Shown: positions 36,523 to 44,997 of the stretch, in pieces
Position numbering within the stretch: position 1 is the stretch's first letter
How the letters are laid out: each line of letters opens with the position of its first letter
Assembly: GCF_039649665.1 (NCBI RefSeq)
Contig: NZ_JBDJAW010000017.1
Span: 62,001-126,000 of the forward strand
DNA: 64,000 nt
Direction: 5' to 3'
Origin: Microbispora sp. ZYX-F-249
Lineage (GTDB): Bacteria; Actinomycetota; Actinomycetes; Streptosporangiales; Streptosporangiaceae
The notes under the pieces: generated by a model
Databases searched by the model: none
What the model was told of the DNA's origin: nothing
What the model saw: the letters and a program-made list of their open reading frames with translations, nothing else
Translations under genes and position numbers: made by a program

Positions 36523-37048
36523 GAGCCCGACCGGGCCGCCGGCCGGCGACGTGCTCGGCCGCGTCCTGTCCGCCGAGCACGCCGCCGTGTTCGCGTACGG
36601 AGTGATCGGCGGAAAGACGAGCGGTGCGCTGCTCAGGCGCGCCATGGCGGGGTTCGACGCCCACCGGGCGCGGCGCGACCAGCTCCGCGCGCTGATCACC
36701 CAGCGGGGCGGCACCCCCGCCGAACCGGGCCCGACCTACCGCCTGCCCTTCGAGGTGCGCAAACCGGCCGACGCGGTGCGCCTGGCCGTGCTCGTGGAGC
36801 AGCGGATGATCACGGCCTACCTGGAGCTTGCCGCCGAGCCCGACCCCGCCCTGCGGCGGATCGCCGCGCTGACCGCGCAGGAGTGCGCGACCCGGGCGTA
36901 CGGCTGGCAGCCGAAGATCGGCGACCCGTTCCCGGGCATGGGCAGGGACGGCGCCGACTTCGACGCCGCCATCCCCACACAGGAGGCCGAATCCGCCGCG
37001 GCGGACAGCTCCGCAGAAACCGACCCCCCCACCCCCTCCGGCCCGTGA
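36515..37048 (+). CDS. DUF4439 ferritin-like protein
   Basis: A 177-residue four-helix protein of the DUF4439 ferritin-like family, found next to rimP or proS in many actinobacteria. Helix 1 has LSAEHAAVFAYGVIGGK, helix 2 FDAHRARRDQLRALI, helix 3 LVEQRMITAYLELA and helix 4 LTAQECATRAYGWQP: E-x2-H and E residues at positions that could bind metal. There is no signal peptide, so it is cytoplasmic unless co-exported. Coupled to the preceding lipoprotein by an 8-nt overlap. Its stop codon lies inside a long inverted repeat. Confidence 0.85.
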   Translation: MTESPTGPPAGDVLGRVLSAEHAAVFAYGVIGGKTSGALLRRAMAGFDAHRARRDQLRALITQRGGTPAEPGPTYRLPFEVRKPADAVRLAVLVEQRMITAYLELAAEPDPALRRIAALTAQECATRAYGWQPKIGDPFPGMGRDGADFDAAIPTQEAESAAADSSAETDPPTPSGP

Positions 37049-37281
37049 TCTTGCAGTTTGTCGCACTCGAGCCTTTGACCAGGGCGTCCAGCCTCGGTGA
37101 TCATGCAGATAACACGCACCCGAGCCTCCTGCCCGCGCAAACCCCTTCCGTGATCTTGCAATTGCAAGATCACGGAAGAAGAAGCCGCAGGCAAACCCCA
37201 TGAAGAGGTGACCTTATGCAAGATCACGGGGGCACTATGGCCAGCTCAGGCAGGCTCACTGCGACAAACTACAAGATCACG
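37044..37281. repeat. Inverted-repeat array between convergent ferritin-like gene and proS
   Basis: 22-bp inverted copies (37044-37065 and 37260-37281, one mismatch) bound the segment and contain the stop codons of both convergent genes. Inside are further copies of the core GTGATCTTGCA: 37097-37108 (one mismatch), a perfect 34-bp palindrome at 37145-37178 made of two head-to-head copies, and an inverse copy at 37218-37228. Six copies in 238 bp suggest a REP-like or miniature element, which may also terminate transcription from both sides. Confidence 0.75.
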
Positions 37282-39028
37282 CGGGGTGGGGGTGGCAGGC
37301 GGTCAGGACCCGGTCGACGGCCTCGTCCAGCGGGATCTCCTCCTTGGTGCCGGTGACCCGGTCGCGCAGCTCGACCACGCCGTTGGCCAGCCCCCGGCCG
37401 ACGATCAGGACGGTGGGCAGGCCGAGCAGCTCGGAGTCCTTGAACTTGACGCCGGGCGACACCCCGGGACGGTCGTCCACGAGCACCCGCAGGCCCCGCG
37501 CCTCGAGGGTCTCGGCGAGCCGGCTGGCGACCTCGATCTGGTTCTCCTTGCCGGTGCCGACGATGTGCACGTCGGCGGGCGCCACCTCCCTGGGCCAGAC
37601 CAGGCCCAGCTGGTCGTGGCGCTGCTCGGCGAGCACGGCCACCGCCCGGGAGACGCCGACGCCGTACGAGCCCATCGTGATGCGGATCGGCTTGCCGTCG
37701 GGCCCGAGCGCGTCGAGCTGGGCGGCGTCGGCGTACTTGCGGCCGAGCTGGAAGATGTGGCCGATCTCGATTCCGCGGTCGATCGACAGCGGCTGGGCGC
37801 AGCGGGGGCAGGCGTCGCCCGCCCGCACCTCGGCGGCCTCGATCGTGCCGTCGGGCCGGAAGTCGCGGCCCGCGACCACGTGCGCGGCGTGCCTGCCCGG
37901 CTCGTTGGCGCCCGTCACCCAGGCCGAGCCCTCCACCACGCGCGGGTCGACCAGGTAGGTGATCCCGAGGTCCCTGAGCACCTGCGGGCCGATGTAGCCG
38001 CGCACCAGGCCGGGGTGGCGGGCGAAGTCCTCGGCTTCGAAGATCTCCGGCACGCCGGGTGAGAGCGCCGCCTCCAGGCGCTTGAAGTCGACCTCGCGGT
38101 CGCCGGGCACCCCGATGATCACCGTCTTGACCTCGTCGGAGCCCGGCGTGCGGACCTTGACGACGAGGTTCTTCAGCGTGTCCGCGGCGGTGATGCCGAG
38201 GCCGTGGTGCTCGTTGACGTACGTCACCAGCGACTCGATCGTCGGGGTGTCGGGCGTGTCCAGCACCTGCATGGGCGGATGCGCGGCGGTGACGGCGGGC
38301 GGCGCGGGCGTGACGACGGCTTCGGCGTTGGCCGCGTATCCGCAGTTGTGGCAGGCCACGAAGGTGTCCTCACCGGTCGGGCAGGGGGCGAGGAACTCCT
38401 CGGAGGCCGACCCGCCCATGGCTCCCGACATCGCGAAGCAGATCTTGTAGTCGATGCCGAGGCGCTCGAAGATGCGGATGTACGCCTCGCGGTGCATCTC
38501 GTAGGACCGCTTGAGACCGTCGTCGTCGAGGTCGAAGGAGTAGGAGTCCTTCATGACGAACTCGCGGCCCCGCAGGATGCCGGCCCGGGGCCGGGCCTCG
38601 TCGCGGTACTTCGTCTGGATCTGGTAGAGGGTGACGGGATAGTCCTTGTAGGAGGAGTACTCCCCCTTCACCATGTCGGTGAACATCTCCTCGTGGGTCG
38701 GCCCCAGGAGATAGTCGGCGCCCTTGCGGTCCTTCAGCCGGAACAGCGTGTCGCCGTACTCGGTCCAGCGGCCCGTGGGCTCGTAGAAGTCCCTGGGCAG
38801 CAGCGCGGGGAAGAGCACCTCCTGCGCGCCCATCCGGTCCATCTCCTCGCGCACGACCCGCGCGACGTTCTCGAGCACGATCTTGCCGAGCGGCAGCCAG
38901 GAGTAGATGCCGGGCGCGACCCGGCGGATGTAGCCGGCGCGGACGAGCAGCTTGTGGCTCGGCACTTCCGCGTCCGCCGGATCCTCACGCAGGGTGCGCA
39001 GGAACAGGGTCGACATACGCAGCAGCAC
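37277..39028 (-). CDS. proS: Prolyl-tRNA synthetase
   Basis: A 583-residue class II aminoacyl-tRNA synthetase of the bacterial type with editing insertion. Motif 1 region includes [20 protein letters not shown], motif 2 [20 protein letters not shown], and motif 3 [19 protein letters not shown]; the INS editing domain lies about residues 225-400 ([17 protein letters not shown]), and the anticodon-binding domain closes the chain. GTG 39028 follows AAGGAG. Upstream leader of about 130 nt with no recognisable T-box. Its stop codon lies in the repeat array. Confidence 0.97.
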   Translation of the reverse strand: MLLRMSTLFLRTLREDPADAEVPSHKLLVRAGYIRRVAPGIYSWLPLGKIVLENVARVVREEMDRMGAQEVLFPALLPRDFYEPTGRWTEYGDTLFRLKDRKGADYLLGPTHEEMFTDMVKGEYSSYKDYPVTLYQIQTKYRDEARPRAGILRGREFVMKDSYSFDLDDDGLKRSYEMHREAYIRIFERLGIDYKICFAMSGAMGGSASEEFLAPCPTGEDTFVACHNCGYAANAEAVVTPAPPAVTAAHPPMQVLDTPDTPTIESLVTYVNEHHGLGITAADTLKNLVVKVRTPGSDEVKTVIIGVPGDREVDFKRLEAALSPGVPEIFEAEDFARHPGLVRGYIGPQVLRDLGITYLVDPRVVEGSAWVTGANEPGRHAAHVVAGRDFRPDGTIEAAEVRAGDACPRCAQPLSIDRGIEIGHIFQLGRKYADAAQLDALGPDGKPIRITMGSYGVGVSRAVAVLAEQRHDQLGLVWPREVAPADVHIVGTGKENQIEVASRLAETLEARGLRVLVDDRPGVSPGVKFKDSELLGLPTVLIVGRGLANGVVELRDRVTGTKEEIPLDEAVDRVLTACHPHPA

Positions 39029-39202
39029 GGCTACTCCTTGCTCGTGAGAGGTCTCGCCGGGGGGCGCCTCCTCGGGGCCCGCGACGCGGAACTCCTCGCG
39101 GATCCTCGGAGACGACCTGAGAGACGAGACGAAGACGATGTGCTCTCAAGGCTATCGACTCCGGGACCCTCAGCGCCTCACGTAAACGACGGCGGGGCCG
39201 GC

Positions 39203-39730
39203 TCAGCCTCCGAGCAGTTCCTCCCAGTGCCGGCGCGACCGCCCTCCCGTGCCGACCGGGCCGCCGTCCAGCGCCGCCGACAGCCGCCACAGACCGGCCC
39301 TGGTCCGGTGCCGTTCCATGCCGGACGGGTCGATGGCCCGCAGCACGAAGGTCACGCCCATCACGTTCAGCATCGCCGTCGAGGTGGTCGCCGGGCCCGC
39401 GGGGGCCGCCGGCACGCTCTGCGGCCCCGGGTCGCCGATCCGCTCCATGAGCAGCGCCGCCACCTCGGCGGCGTACGGGCCGTCCCGCCACTCGATGTGC
39501 CAGGACAGGCCGGTGCCCCGCCACCAGGTGAGGTCGCGGCACGCCTCGAGCGTCTCGGCCTCCCCGGACAGGGCGGCCATGACCCGTCCCAGCGCCTCGT
39601 ACCTGAGCCCGTCCGGGCCGGAGCCGTACGGCGGCGCGTCGCCGCCGTCGTCGTCATGACCGTTCTGCGGGCCGTAGGCCGTGGCCGGTGAGGCCCCGGG
39701 CTCGTCCCGCCCCCCGCGGAGTCCCCTCAT
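39203..39730 (-). CDS. Hypothetical protein
   Basis: A protein of about 175 residues that I do not recognise. After a Gly/Asp-rich disordered start (YGPQNGHDDDGGDAPPYG) it has a compact part with LGRVMAALSGEAETLEACRD, WWRGTGLSWHIEWRDGPYAA and LNVMGVTFVLRAIDPSGMER. No signal peptide or membrane segment. The start is uncertain: ATG 39730 gives MRGLRGGRDEP but lacks a ribosome site, and ATG 39805 is possible. It is divergent from fprA and 3' to proS. The region 39731-39954 has no other gene. Confidence 0.5.
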   Translation of the reverse strand: MRGLRGGRDEPGASPATAYGPQNGHDDDGGDAPPYGSGPDGLRYEALGRVMAALSGEAETLEACRDLTWWRGTGLSWHIEWRDGPYAAEVAALLMERIGDPGPQSVPAAPAGPATTSTAMLNVMGVTFVLRAIDPSGMERHRTRAGLWRLSAALDGGPVGTGGRSRRHWEELLGG

Positions 39731-39954
39731 GTCAGGGAGGGTGCCACCGCCCGGCCTTCTCGTCCGCGGGTTTCCCCGTCTTTTAGCCCCAGAGCCCACG
39801 GCCATCACTTTGATCGCGGCCGCCGCTCCCCCGCAACCCCGCGAATCATCACAACACGGATCCGCATGAGGTGCACGGCATGGCGTACCCCTGGCAGGGC
39901 GTGCTCGCGATGATAAAGAATCACAGGTAGAAGCTCCGCCTGTGCCTGGAGGCC

Positions 39955-41277
39955 ATGGTGACACTGCGCGTCGCGATCGTCGGGTCGGGCCCGGCCGGCA
40001 TCTACACGGCCGAGGCGCTGGTCAAGCAGTCGCACGATCCCGTCGAGGTGGACGTCCTCGAACGCCTGCCCACGCCGTACGGGCTCGTCAGGTACGGCGT
40101 CGCGCCCGACCACACGTCGATCAAGTCGATCGCCGGCTACCTGCGCAGGGTGCTGGAGACCCCGGGGGTCCGCTTCCTCGGCGGCGTCGAGCTGGGCGCG
40201 GACCTGTCCGCGGACGACCTGCTGTCCTGCTACGACGCCGTCGTGTACTGCACCGGGGCGATGGTGGACAGGCACCTCGGCGTCCCCGGCGAGGAGCTGC
40301 CGGGCAGCGTCGCCGCGACCGACTTCGTCAACTGGTACTGCGGCCACCCGGACGTGCCGCCGGACGCCTTCTCCCTCGACGTGGAGGACGTCGTCGTCAT
40401 CGGCGTCGGCAACGTCGCCGTGGACGTGGTGCGGATCATGGCCAAGAGCGCGGACGAGCTGCGCGGCACCGATGTGCCCGAGGAGGTGCTCGACCGGCTG
40501 GCCGCCTCGCGGGTCAAGCGCATCCACATGGTCGGCCGGCGCGGCCCCGAGCACGCGAAGTTCACCCTGAAGGAGCTGCGCGAGCTCGGCGAGCTGCTGA
40601 ACGCCGACGTCCTCACCTTTCCCGACGAGATCGCGGTCGCCGACCTGACCACGCTGTCGCGGCAGGTCAAGGGCAATGTGGACGTCCTGCGGTCGTGGTC
40701 GGAGCGCAAGCCGGCCGACCGGCCCCGGCGCCTTGAGGTGCGGTTCTGGCTGCGTCCGGTGGAGATCCTCGGCGTGTCCCGGGTCGAGGGCGTACGGCTG
40801 GAGCGGACCCGGCTGGAGGACGGCCGGGTCGTCGGGACGGGCGAGTACGAGACGATCCCGGCGGACATGGTGATGCGCTCGGTGGGCTACCAGAGCGTGG
40901 CGCTGCCCGGGGTGCCGTTCGACCCGGGGACGATGACGGTGCCGAACGTCGCCGGCAGAGTGGCGGACCGGCAGTACGTCGCGGGCTGGCTCAAGCGGGG
41001 GCCGACGGGCGTGATCGGGACCAACAAGTCCGACGCGGCCGAGACCGTGCGCACGCTGCTCGCCGAGGCGGTGCCGGGCACCGCGACCGCACGGCTGGAC
41101 GATCTGCTCGCCGCGCGCGGGCTGAGCCCGGTGACGTACGAGGACTGGCTCGCTATCGAGGCCGCGGAGACCTCGCTGGCCGGCAGCCTGCGGAGAGGCG
41201 AGCGGGTGAAGCTGGTGGGCAGGGACGCGATGCTGGGCGCGTGCGGCAGGCTCGCCCGGCCGGGCAGCACCTCCTGA
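39955..41277 (+). CDS. fprA: Ferredoxin-NADP reductase, FprA (adrenodoxin-reductase-like) type
   Basis: A 440-residue FAD flavoprotein that passes electrons from NADPH to ferredoxins, e.g. for cytochromes P450. The FAD motif is RVAIVGSGPAGIYTAEALVK, with LPTPYGLVRYGVAPDHTSIK typical of the FprA/adrenodoxin-reductase group; the NADP motif is DVVVIGVGNVAVDVVRIMAK; VMRSVGYQS and GWLKRGPTGVIGTNKSDAAE complete the signature. ATG 39955 follows a CTGGAGG site. Monocistronic; no ferredoxin or P450 gene is in the window. Confidence 0.93.
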   Translation: MVTLRVAIVGSGPAGIYTAEALVKQSHDPVEVDVLERLPTPYGLVRYGVAPDHTSIKSIAGYLRRVLETPGVRFLGGVELGADLSADDLLSCYDAVVYCTGAMVDRHLGVPGEELPGSVAATDFVNWYCGHPDVPPDAFSLDVEDVVVIGVGNVAVDVVRIMAKSADELRGTDVPEEVLDRLAASRVKRIHMVGRRGPEHAKFTLKELRELGELLNADVLTFPDEIAVADLTTLSRQVKGNVDVLRSWSERKPADRPRRLEVRFWLRPVEILGVSRVEGVRLERTRLEDGRVVGTGEYETIPADMVMRSVGYQSVALPGVPFDPGTMTVPNVAGRVADRQYVAGWLKRGPTGVIGTNKSDAAETVRTLLAEAVPGTATARLDDLLAARGLSPVTYEDWLAIEAAETSLAGSLRRGERVKLVGRDAMLGACGRLARPGSTS

Positions 41278-41289
41278 CGGTCGTCCCGG

Positions 41290-41940
41290 TCAGGACCAGT
41301 GGGCCGGCCGGTGGTAGCGCGCGCCGTCGCGGCCGGGCACGAGCTCGGGAAGCTGCGACTGCCGGATGAGCGCCTCGCCGAGGGGGAACCATGCGTCACT
41401 GGCGAGGCGCAGGCCGTCGGAGCGTCTGCCGGGCGGGAAGACGGCGACGACCCTGGTCTTGCCGCCGCGCCTGGCGTCCACCCGGCGCACCGCCTCGATG
41501 GCCGCGCACAGGTCGGAGTCGGCCGACAGCAGCAGCACCATGTCCACCCGGTCGAGGGCGACGTCGCCGACCATCGCGGCGGCCAGCGCGACGTCGGACT
41601 GCTTCTCCTCGTAGGTCTTCCAGGAGACGCCGCAGGCCCGGCAGGAGGCCCGCTGCTCCTGGAAACGCCCGAGCACCACCTCGACCCCGAGGGTCTCCAG
41701 GACCGCGAGGTAGGTCTTCTGCCGTAGCAGCGCGGCCGGTTCGCCGCGCACGTGCGCACTGAAGTAGCGGACGGCCGCCAGCGTCTGCCCGGGCCTCAGC
41801 AGCCGGCACGCCAACGCGTGGAGATCGAGCCAGAGATAACGGCGTCCCCGCAGGGAGCGCAGCCCGTAGTAGAGGTTGAACCCGTCCACGTAGACCCCGA
41901 CACGCAGGACCTGGGGAACGGGGTTGTCGCGCACCGCCAT
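41290..41940 (-). CDS. NYN domain (PIN-like) RNase family protein
   Basis: A protein of about 216 residues with the NYN/LabA fold: VGVYVDGFNLYYGLRSLRG (first metal-binding Asp and Asn), YEEKQSDVALAAAMVGD (second Asp) and VLLLSADSDLCAAIEAVRR (SADSD acidic cluster), the arrangement of PIN-like Mg-dependent nucleases. A Cys pair in CRACGVSW suggests a zinc-ribbon insertion, unusual for the minimal fold. AGGAG lies just before tandem ATGs at 41943 and 41940 and a GTG at 41934, so the exact start is ambiguous. Convergent to fprA. Substrate RNA unknown. Confidence 0.8.
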   Translation of the reverse strand: MAVRDNPVPQVLRVGVYVDGFNLYYGLRSLRGRRYLWLDLHALACRLLRPGQTLAAVRYFSAHVRGEPAALLRQKTYLAVLETLGVEVVLGRFQEQRASCRACGVSWKTYEEKQSDVALAAAMVGDVALDRVDMVLLLSADSDLCAAIEAVRRVDARRGGKTRVVAVFPPGRRSDGLRLASDAWFPLGEALIRQSQLPELVPGRDGARYHRPAHWS

Positions 41941-41959
41941 CATCTCCTAACATGGAGTC

Positions 41960-42018
41960 ACCGCGCCCGGGGTTACGTCCCAGGGCTCTACGGCCCCCGG
42001 CAGGGGGCCGTTTCTTTT
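41960..42018 (+). ncRNA. Candidate small terminated RNA or leader attenuator
   Basis: A promoter-like TTGTCG (41924-41929), 18 nt, TAACAT (41948-41953) would start RNA near 41960. The next 58 nt hold a first hairpin GCCCGGGG-TTACGT-CCCAGGGC (41965-41986) and then a terminator hairpin ending in a T-run. No start codon with ribosome site lies in between. It could be a small RNA divergent from the NYN gene or an attenuated leader for the lyase-like gene at 42134. Confidence 0.35.
41990..42018 (+). terminator. Intrinsic terminator with T-run, no gene in front of it
   Basis: ACGGCCCCC (41990-41998) pairs perfectly with GGGGGCCGT (42003-42011) across a 4-nt loop and is followed by TTTCTTTT. It is one of the few classic T-run terminators in the window, yet the nearest plus-strand gene upstream (fprA) ends 700 bp earlier. 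Confidence 0.75.
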
Positions 42019-42133
42019 CCGCTCACCTGTTCGATCGGCTGTTCGAGGAAAAGAATAGCCAACCGAACGTGGTCGTGCAGCGACGTTGCGTGATGACGTC
42101 GCCGTGGCGGAGGCGTCTGCGAGGATCGTCCCC

Positions 42134-43324
42134 ATGGAGACGACGCTGACCGGCCCAGACGGATCGCTCGCCGGGCCGCTCGACGGCTTCGCGGGCACCT
42201 ATGACGAGCAGCTCGCCCGGTTCCCCGTACGGGAACCCGCGTGGCAGCCGGTGCACACCGTGTACGTGCCCGCGGACCGGGTGACGGCGGAGATCGTCCA
42301 GCAGTGGCGGCACGCCGCGACCGACCTGCTCCACCGGCTCCTGTTCACCCCCGCCGAGCTGGCCGCGTTGTTCGGGCTCGACCCCGACCTGGCCCAGCCC
42401 GTGCACGACCGCGTACGCAGGAAGCTGCACGCCGAGCCCATCGAGGACCTGCGGATCGACTTCGAGGACGGGTACGGCCCGCGCTCCCCGGAGGAGGAGG
42501 ACCGGCACACCGAGTCGGCGGCGGCGGCGGTGGCCGCGATGCACGCGGCGGGCACGCTGCCCCGCAGGTGGGGGCTGCGGGTGAAGTCGTTCGCCGACGG
42601 CGACCCCCTGCGCTCGGTGCGCACGCTCGACGGGTTCCTGACCGGGGTCGTGCGGCGCGCCGGCGAACTGCCCGGCGGGTTCACGGTCACGTTCCCCAAG
42701 GTCCTGATGGAGGACTACCTGCGCCAGTTCGCCGGCTGCCTGGAGGCGCTGGAGCGGGCGTTGCACCTGCCCGCCGGCACGCTGCGCTTCGAGATGCAGG
42801 TGGAGGCTCCGCAGACCGTGCTCATGCTCCAGCGCTCGGCCGGCCTCGTGCCCTCGCTGGGCGGGCGGCTGGCGGCCGCCCACTTCGGGGTGTTCGACTA
42901 CACCGCCGCGCTCGGGCTGCCGCCGGACGAGCAGCGGCTCGACCATCCGGCCTGCGACCACGCGCGGCACGTCATGCAGACGGCGCTGTCGGGGACGGGC
43001 GTGGAGCTGTCGGACGGCTCCCTGGCCGCGGCCCCGGCCTCGGACGCGGCTGCCGACGTGCACGCCCTGCTGCGCAGGCACTCGGCGCTGGTGTCGCACT
43101 CGCTGGCTCACGGCTTCTACCAGGGCTGGGACATGCATCCCGCGCACCTCGTCAGCCGCTTCACGACGGTGTACGCGTTCCACCTCGCCTGCTACGAGAA
43201 GTACGCCGACCGGGTGCGCGCCTGGCAGGAGCGGCGTACGGCCGCGGGGGGCGTGCTCGACGAGCCCGCGACGATCAGGACGCTCGTCGCGGCGCTGGCC
43301 CGGGCCGACCGGGCGCTCTGCTGA
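42134..43324 (+). CDS. DUF6986/HpcH-HpaI-like aldolase or citrate-lyase-type protein
   Basis: A 396-residue protein with features of the HpcH/HpaI-CitE TIM-barrel superfamily: EDLRIDFEDGYGPRSPEEED (acidic metal site), LRVKSFADG, FTVTFPKVLMEDYL, and LRFEMQVEAPQTVLMLQR with the second acidic ligand. The C-terminal block HGFYQGWDMHPAHLVSRF is typical of the actinobacterial DUF6986 group. It probably handles a C-C bond of an oxo- or CoA-acid with Mg, but no reaction is known. ATG 42134 lies after GAGGATCG; two direct TGTTCGA repeats (42028 and 42040) precede it. Confidence 0.7.
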   Translation: METTLTGPDGSLAGPLDGFAGTYDEQLARFPVREPAWQPVHTVYVPADRVTAEIVQQWRHAATDLLHRLLFTPAELAALFGLDPDLAQPVHDRVRRKLHAEPIEDLRIDFEDGYGPRSPEEEDRHTESAAAAVAAMHAAGTLPRRWGLRVKSFADGDPLRSVRTLDGFLTGVVRRAGELPGGFTVTFPKVLMEDYLRQFAGCLEALERALHLPAGTLRFEMQVEAPQTVLMLQRSAGLVPSLGGRLAAAHFGVFDYTAALGLPPDEQRLDHPACDHARHVMQTALSGTGVELSDGSLAAAPASDAAADVHALLRRHSALVSHSLAHGFYQGWDMHPAHLVSRFTTVYAFHLACYEKYADRVRAWQERRTAAGGVLDEPATIRTLVAALARADRALC

Positions 43325-43327
43325 GAT

Positions 43328-43354
43328 TTGCCGTATCGGCAATATTGCTTGCCG
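43328..43354. promoter_or_regulatory. TTGCCG repeats before the fused oxidoreductase/methyltransferase gene
   Basis: TTGCCG-TAT-CGGCAA (43328-43342) is a perfect inverted repeat and a further TTGCCG lies at 43349-43354, 21 bp (two helical turns) from the first. This clustered half-site pattern looks like an operator. Confidence 0.45.
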
Positions 43355-43407
43355 TGTTCACCGGCCGTGCCGCACTGTTGCGCACAAGCCGAAAACGGGA
43401 GGCACAG

Positions 43408-44991
43408 GTGAGCGAGAAGTACGACGTGGTCGTGGTGGGCGGCGGCGCCGCCGGGCTCAGCGGCGCCCTGGCGCTCGGGCGGGCACGGCGGTCGGTGCTG
43501 GTGGTGGACGCCGGAGAGCCGCGCAACGCGCCTGCCGGGCACATGCACAACTTCCTCGGCCGGGACGGCACGCCGCCCGCCGAGCTGCTGGCGGCCGGGC
43601 GGGAGGAGGTGATCCGGTACGGCGTCGAGGTCGTCGCGGGGCGGGCCGAGACCGCTGCGCGGGAGGACGACGGCTTCCTCGTGACGCTGGACGACGGCCG
43701 CGCCGTACGGGCCCGGCGGCTACTGGTGGCGACCGGAGCCGTCGACGAGTTGCCCGGCGTGCCCGGGCTGGCCGGGCGGTGGGGCCGCGACGTGCTGCAC
43801 TGCCCGTACTGCCACGGCTGGGAGGTCCGCGACCGGCGGATCGGGGTGCTGGCCACCGGGCCGCTCTCCGTCGAACAGGCGCTGCTGTGGCGGCAGTGGA
43901 GCCAGGACGTGGTGTTCCTGGCCCACCGGCTCCCCGCGCTGTCCGACGAGGAGGCCGAGCGGCTCGCCGCGCGCCGGATCCCCGTCGCCGAGGGCCCGGT
44001 CACGGCGATCGAGGTGACCGGCGACGCGCTCACCGGGGCGCGGCTGGCCTCGGGCGAGGTCGTCGCGCTCGACGCGCTCGTCGTCGCCGCGCCGCTCACC
44101 GCGCGATCCGGGGTGCTGGAGTCGCTCGGGCTCAAGCCGGTCGAGGTGGAGATCGGCGGACACGTGGCCGGCACCCGGATCGCCGCGGAGCCGACCGGGG
44201 CGACCGCCGTACCCGGCGTCTACGTGGCGGGGAACGTGACGGACGTGCGTGCCGTGGTCGTCGCGTCCGCCGCGGCGGGCCTGGCCGCCGGTGCGGCGAT
44301 CAACATGGATCTCATCGCGGAGGAGACCCGGGAGGCCGTCGACGCCTACCGGGACCAGATGAGCACGATGGTCGAGGAGGCCGCCTGGGAGGAGCGCTAC
44401 CGCTCCCGGCCGGCGGTCTGGAGCGGGCAGCCGAATCCCCAGCTCGTCGCCGAGGCCGCCGGGCTGCCGCCGGGCCGGGCCCTCGACGTCGGCAGCGGCG
44501 AGGGCGCCGACGCGGTCTGGCTCGCCGCGAGGGGCTGGCGGGTGACGGGGGCCGACATCTCCGCCACGGCGCTGGAGCGGGCCGCCGCCCACGCCGCCGA
44601 GGCGGGTGCGGACGTGGCGGGCCGCGTCGAGTGGCTGCACGCGGACCTGCGCGACCACGCCCTTCCCGAGGGCGCCTACGACCTGGTCTCGGCGCAGTAC
44701 ATGCACCTGCCGGGCGAGGACAGGCGGGAGCTGTTCGCCCGGCTGGCCGCCGCGGTGGCTCCGGGCGGCACCCTGCTGATCGTCGGGCACCACCCGTCCG
44801 ACCTGCTGACCACGGCCCGGCGGATGCACTTCCCGCAGATGATGTTCACCGCCGAGGAGGTCGCGGCCTCGCTCGACCCGGCCCATTGGGAGGTCGCGGC
44901 GGCCGACGCCCGGCCGCGCACGGCCACCGACCAGGAGGGGCGCGAGGTCACGATCCGCGACGCCGTCCTCGTCGCCCGCCGCCGCGTGTGA
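43408..44991 (+). CDS. Fusion of thioredoxin-reductase-like flavoprotein and SAM methyltransferase
   Basis: A 527-residue bifunctional protein. Residues about 1-310 are an NAD(P)/FAD disulfide oxidoreductase: FAD motif VVVVGGGAAGLSGALALG, redox cysteines in LHCPYCHGWEVRDR, and GVYVAGNVTDVRAVVVASAA. A linker (MSTMVEEAAWEERYRSRP) leads to a class I methyltransferase: ALDVGSGEGADAVWLAARGW, ADISATALERAA, and FTAEEVAASLDPAHWE. The combination is known in actinobacteria under a descriptive name but without an assigned substrate. By analogy with GliT-type dithiol oxidases paired with thiol methyltransferases it may oxidise or cap small dithiols. GTG 43408 follows GGGAGG. Confidence 0.88.
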   Translation: MSEKYDVVVVGGGAAGLSGALALGRARRSVLVVDAGEPRNAPAGHMHNFLGRDGTPPAELLAAGREEVIRYGVEVVAGRAETAAREDDGFLVTLDDGRAVRARRLLVATGAVDELPGVPGLAGRWGRDVLHCPYCHGWEVRDRRIGVLATGPLSVEQALLWRQWSQDVVFLAHRLPALSDEEAERLAARRIPVAEGPVTAIEVTGDALTGARLASGEVVALDALVVAAPLTARSGVLESLGLKPVEVEIGGHVAGTRIAAEPTGATAVPGVYVAGNVTDVRAVVVASAAAGLAAGAAINMDLIAEETREAVDAYRDQMSTMVEEAAWEERYRSRPAVWSGQPNPQLVAEAAGLPPGRALDVGSGEGADAVWLAARGWRVTGADISATALERAAAHAAEAGADVAGRVEWLHADLRDHALPEGAYDLVSAQYMHLPGEDRRELFARLAAAVAPGGTLLIVGHHPSDLLTTARRMHFPQMMFTAEEVAASLDPAHWEVAAADARPRTATDQEGREVTIRDAVLVARRRV

Positions 44992-44997
44992 AGAGCG

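Noticed and set aside
39029-39202. T-box or amino-acid riboswitch before proS
   Set aside because: No T-box sequence, specifier stem or terminator/antiterminator pair was found in the leader.
41944-42018. T-loop-like GGTTACGTCCC suggested a tRNA before the terminator
   Set aside because: No acceptor stem, anticodon arm or D-arm of tRNA geometry could be built around it.
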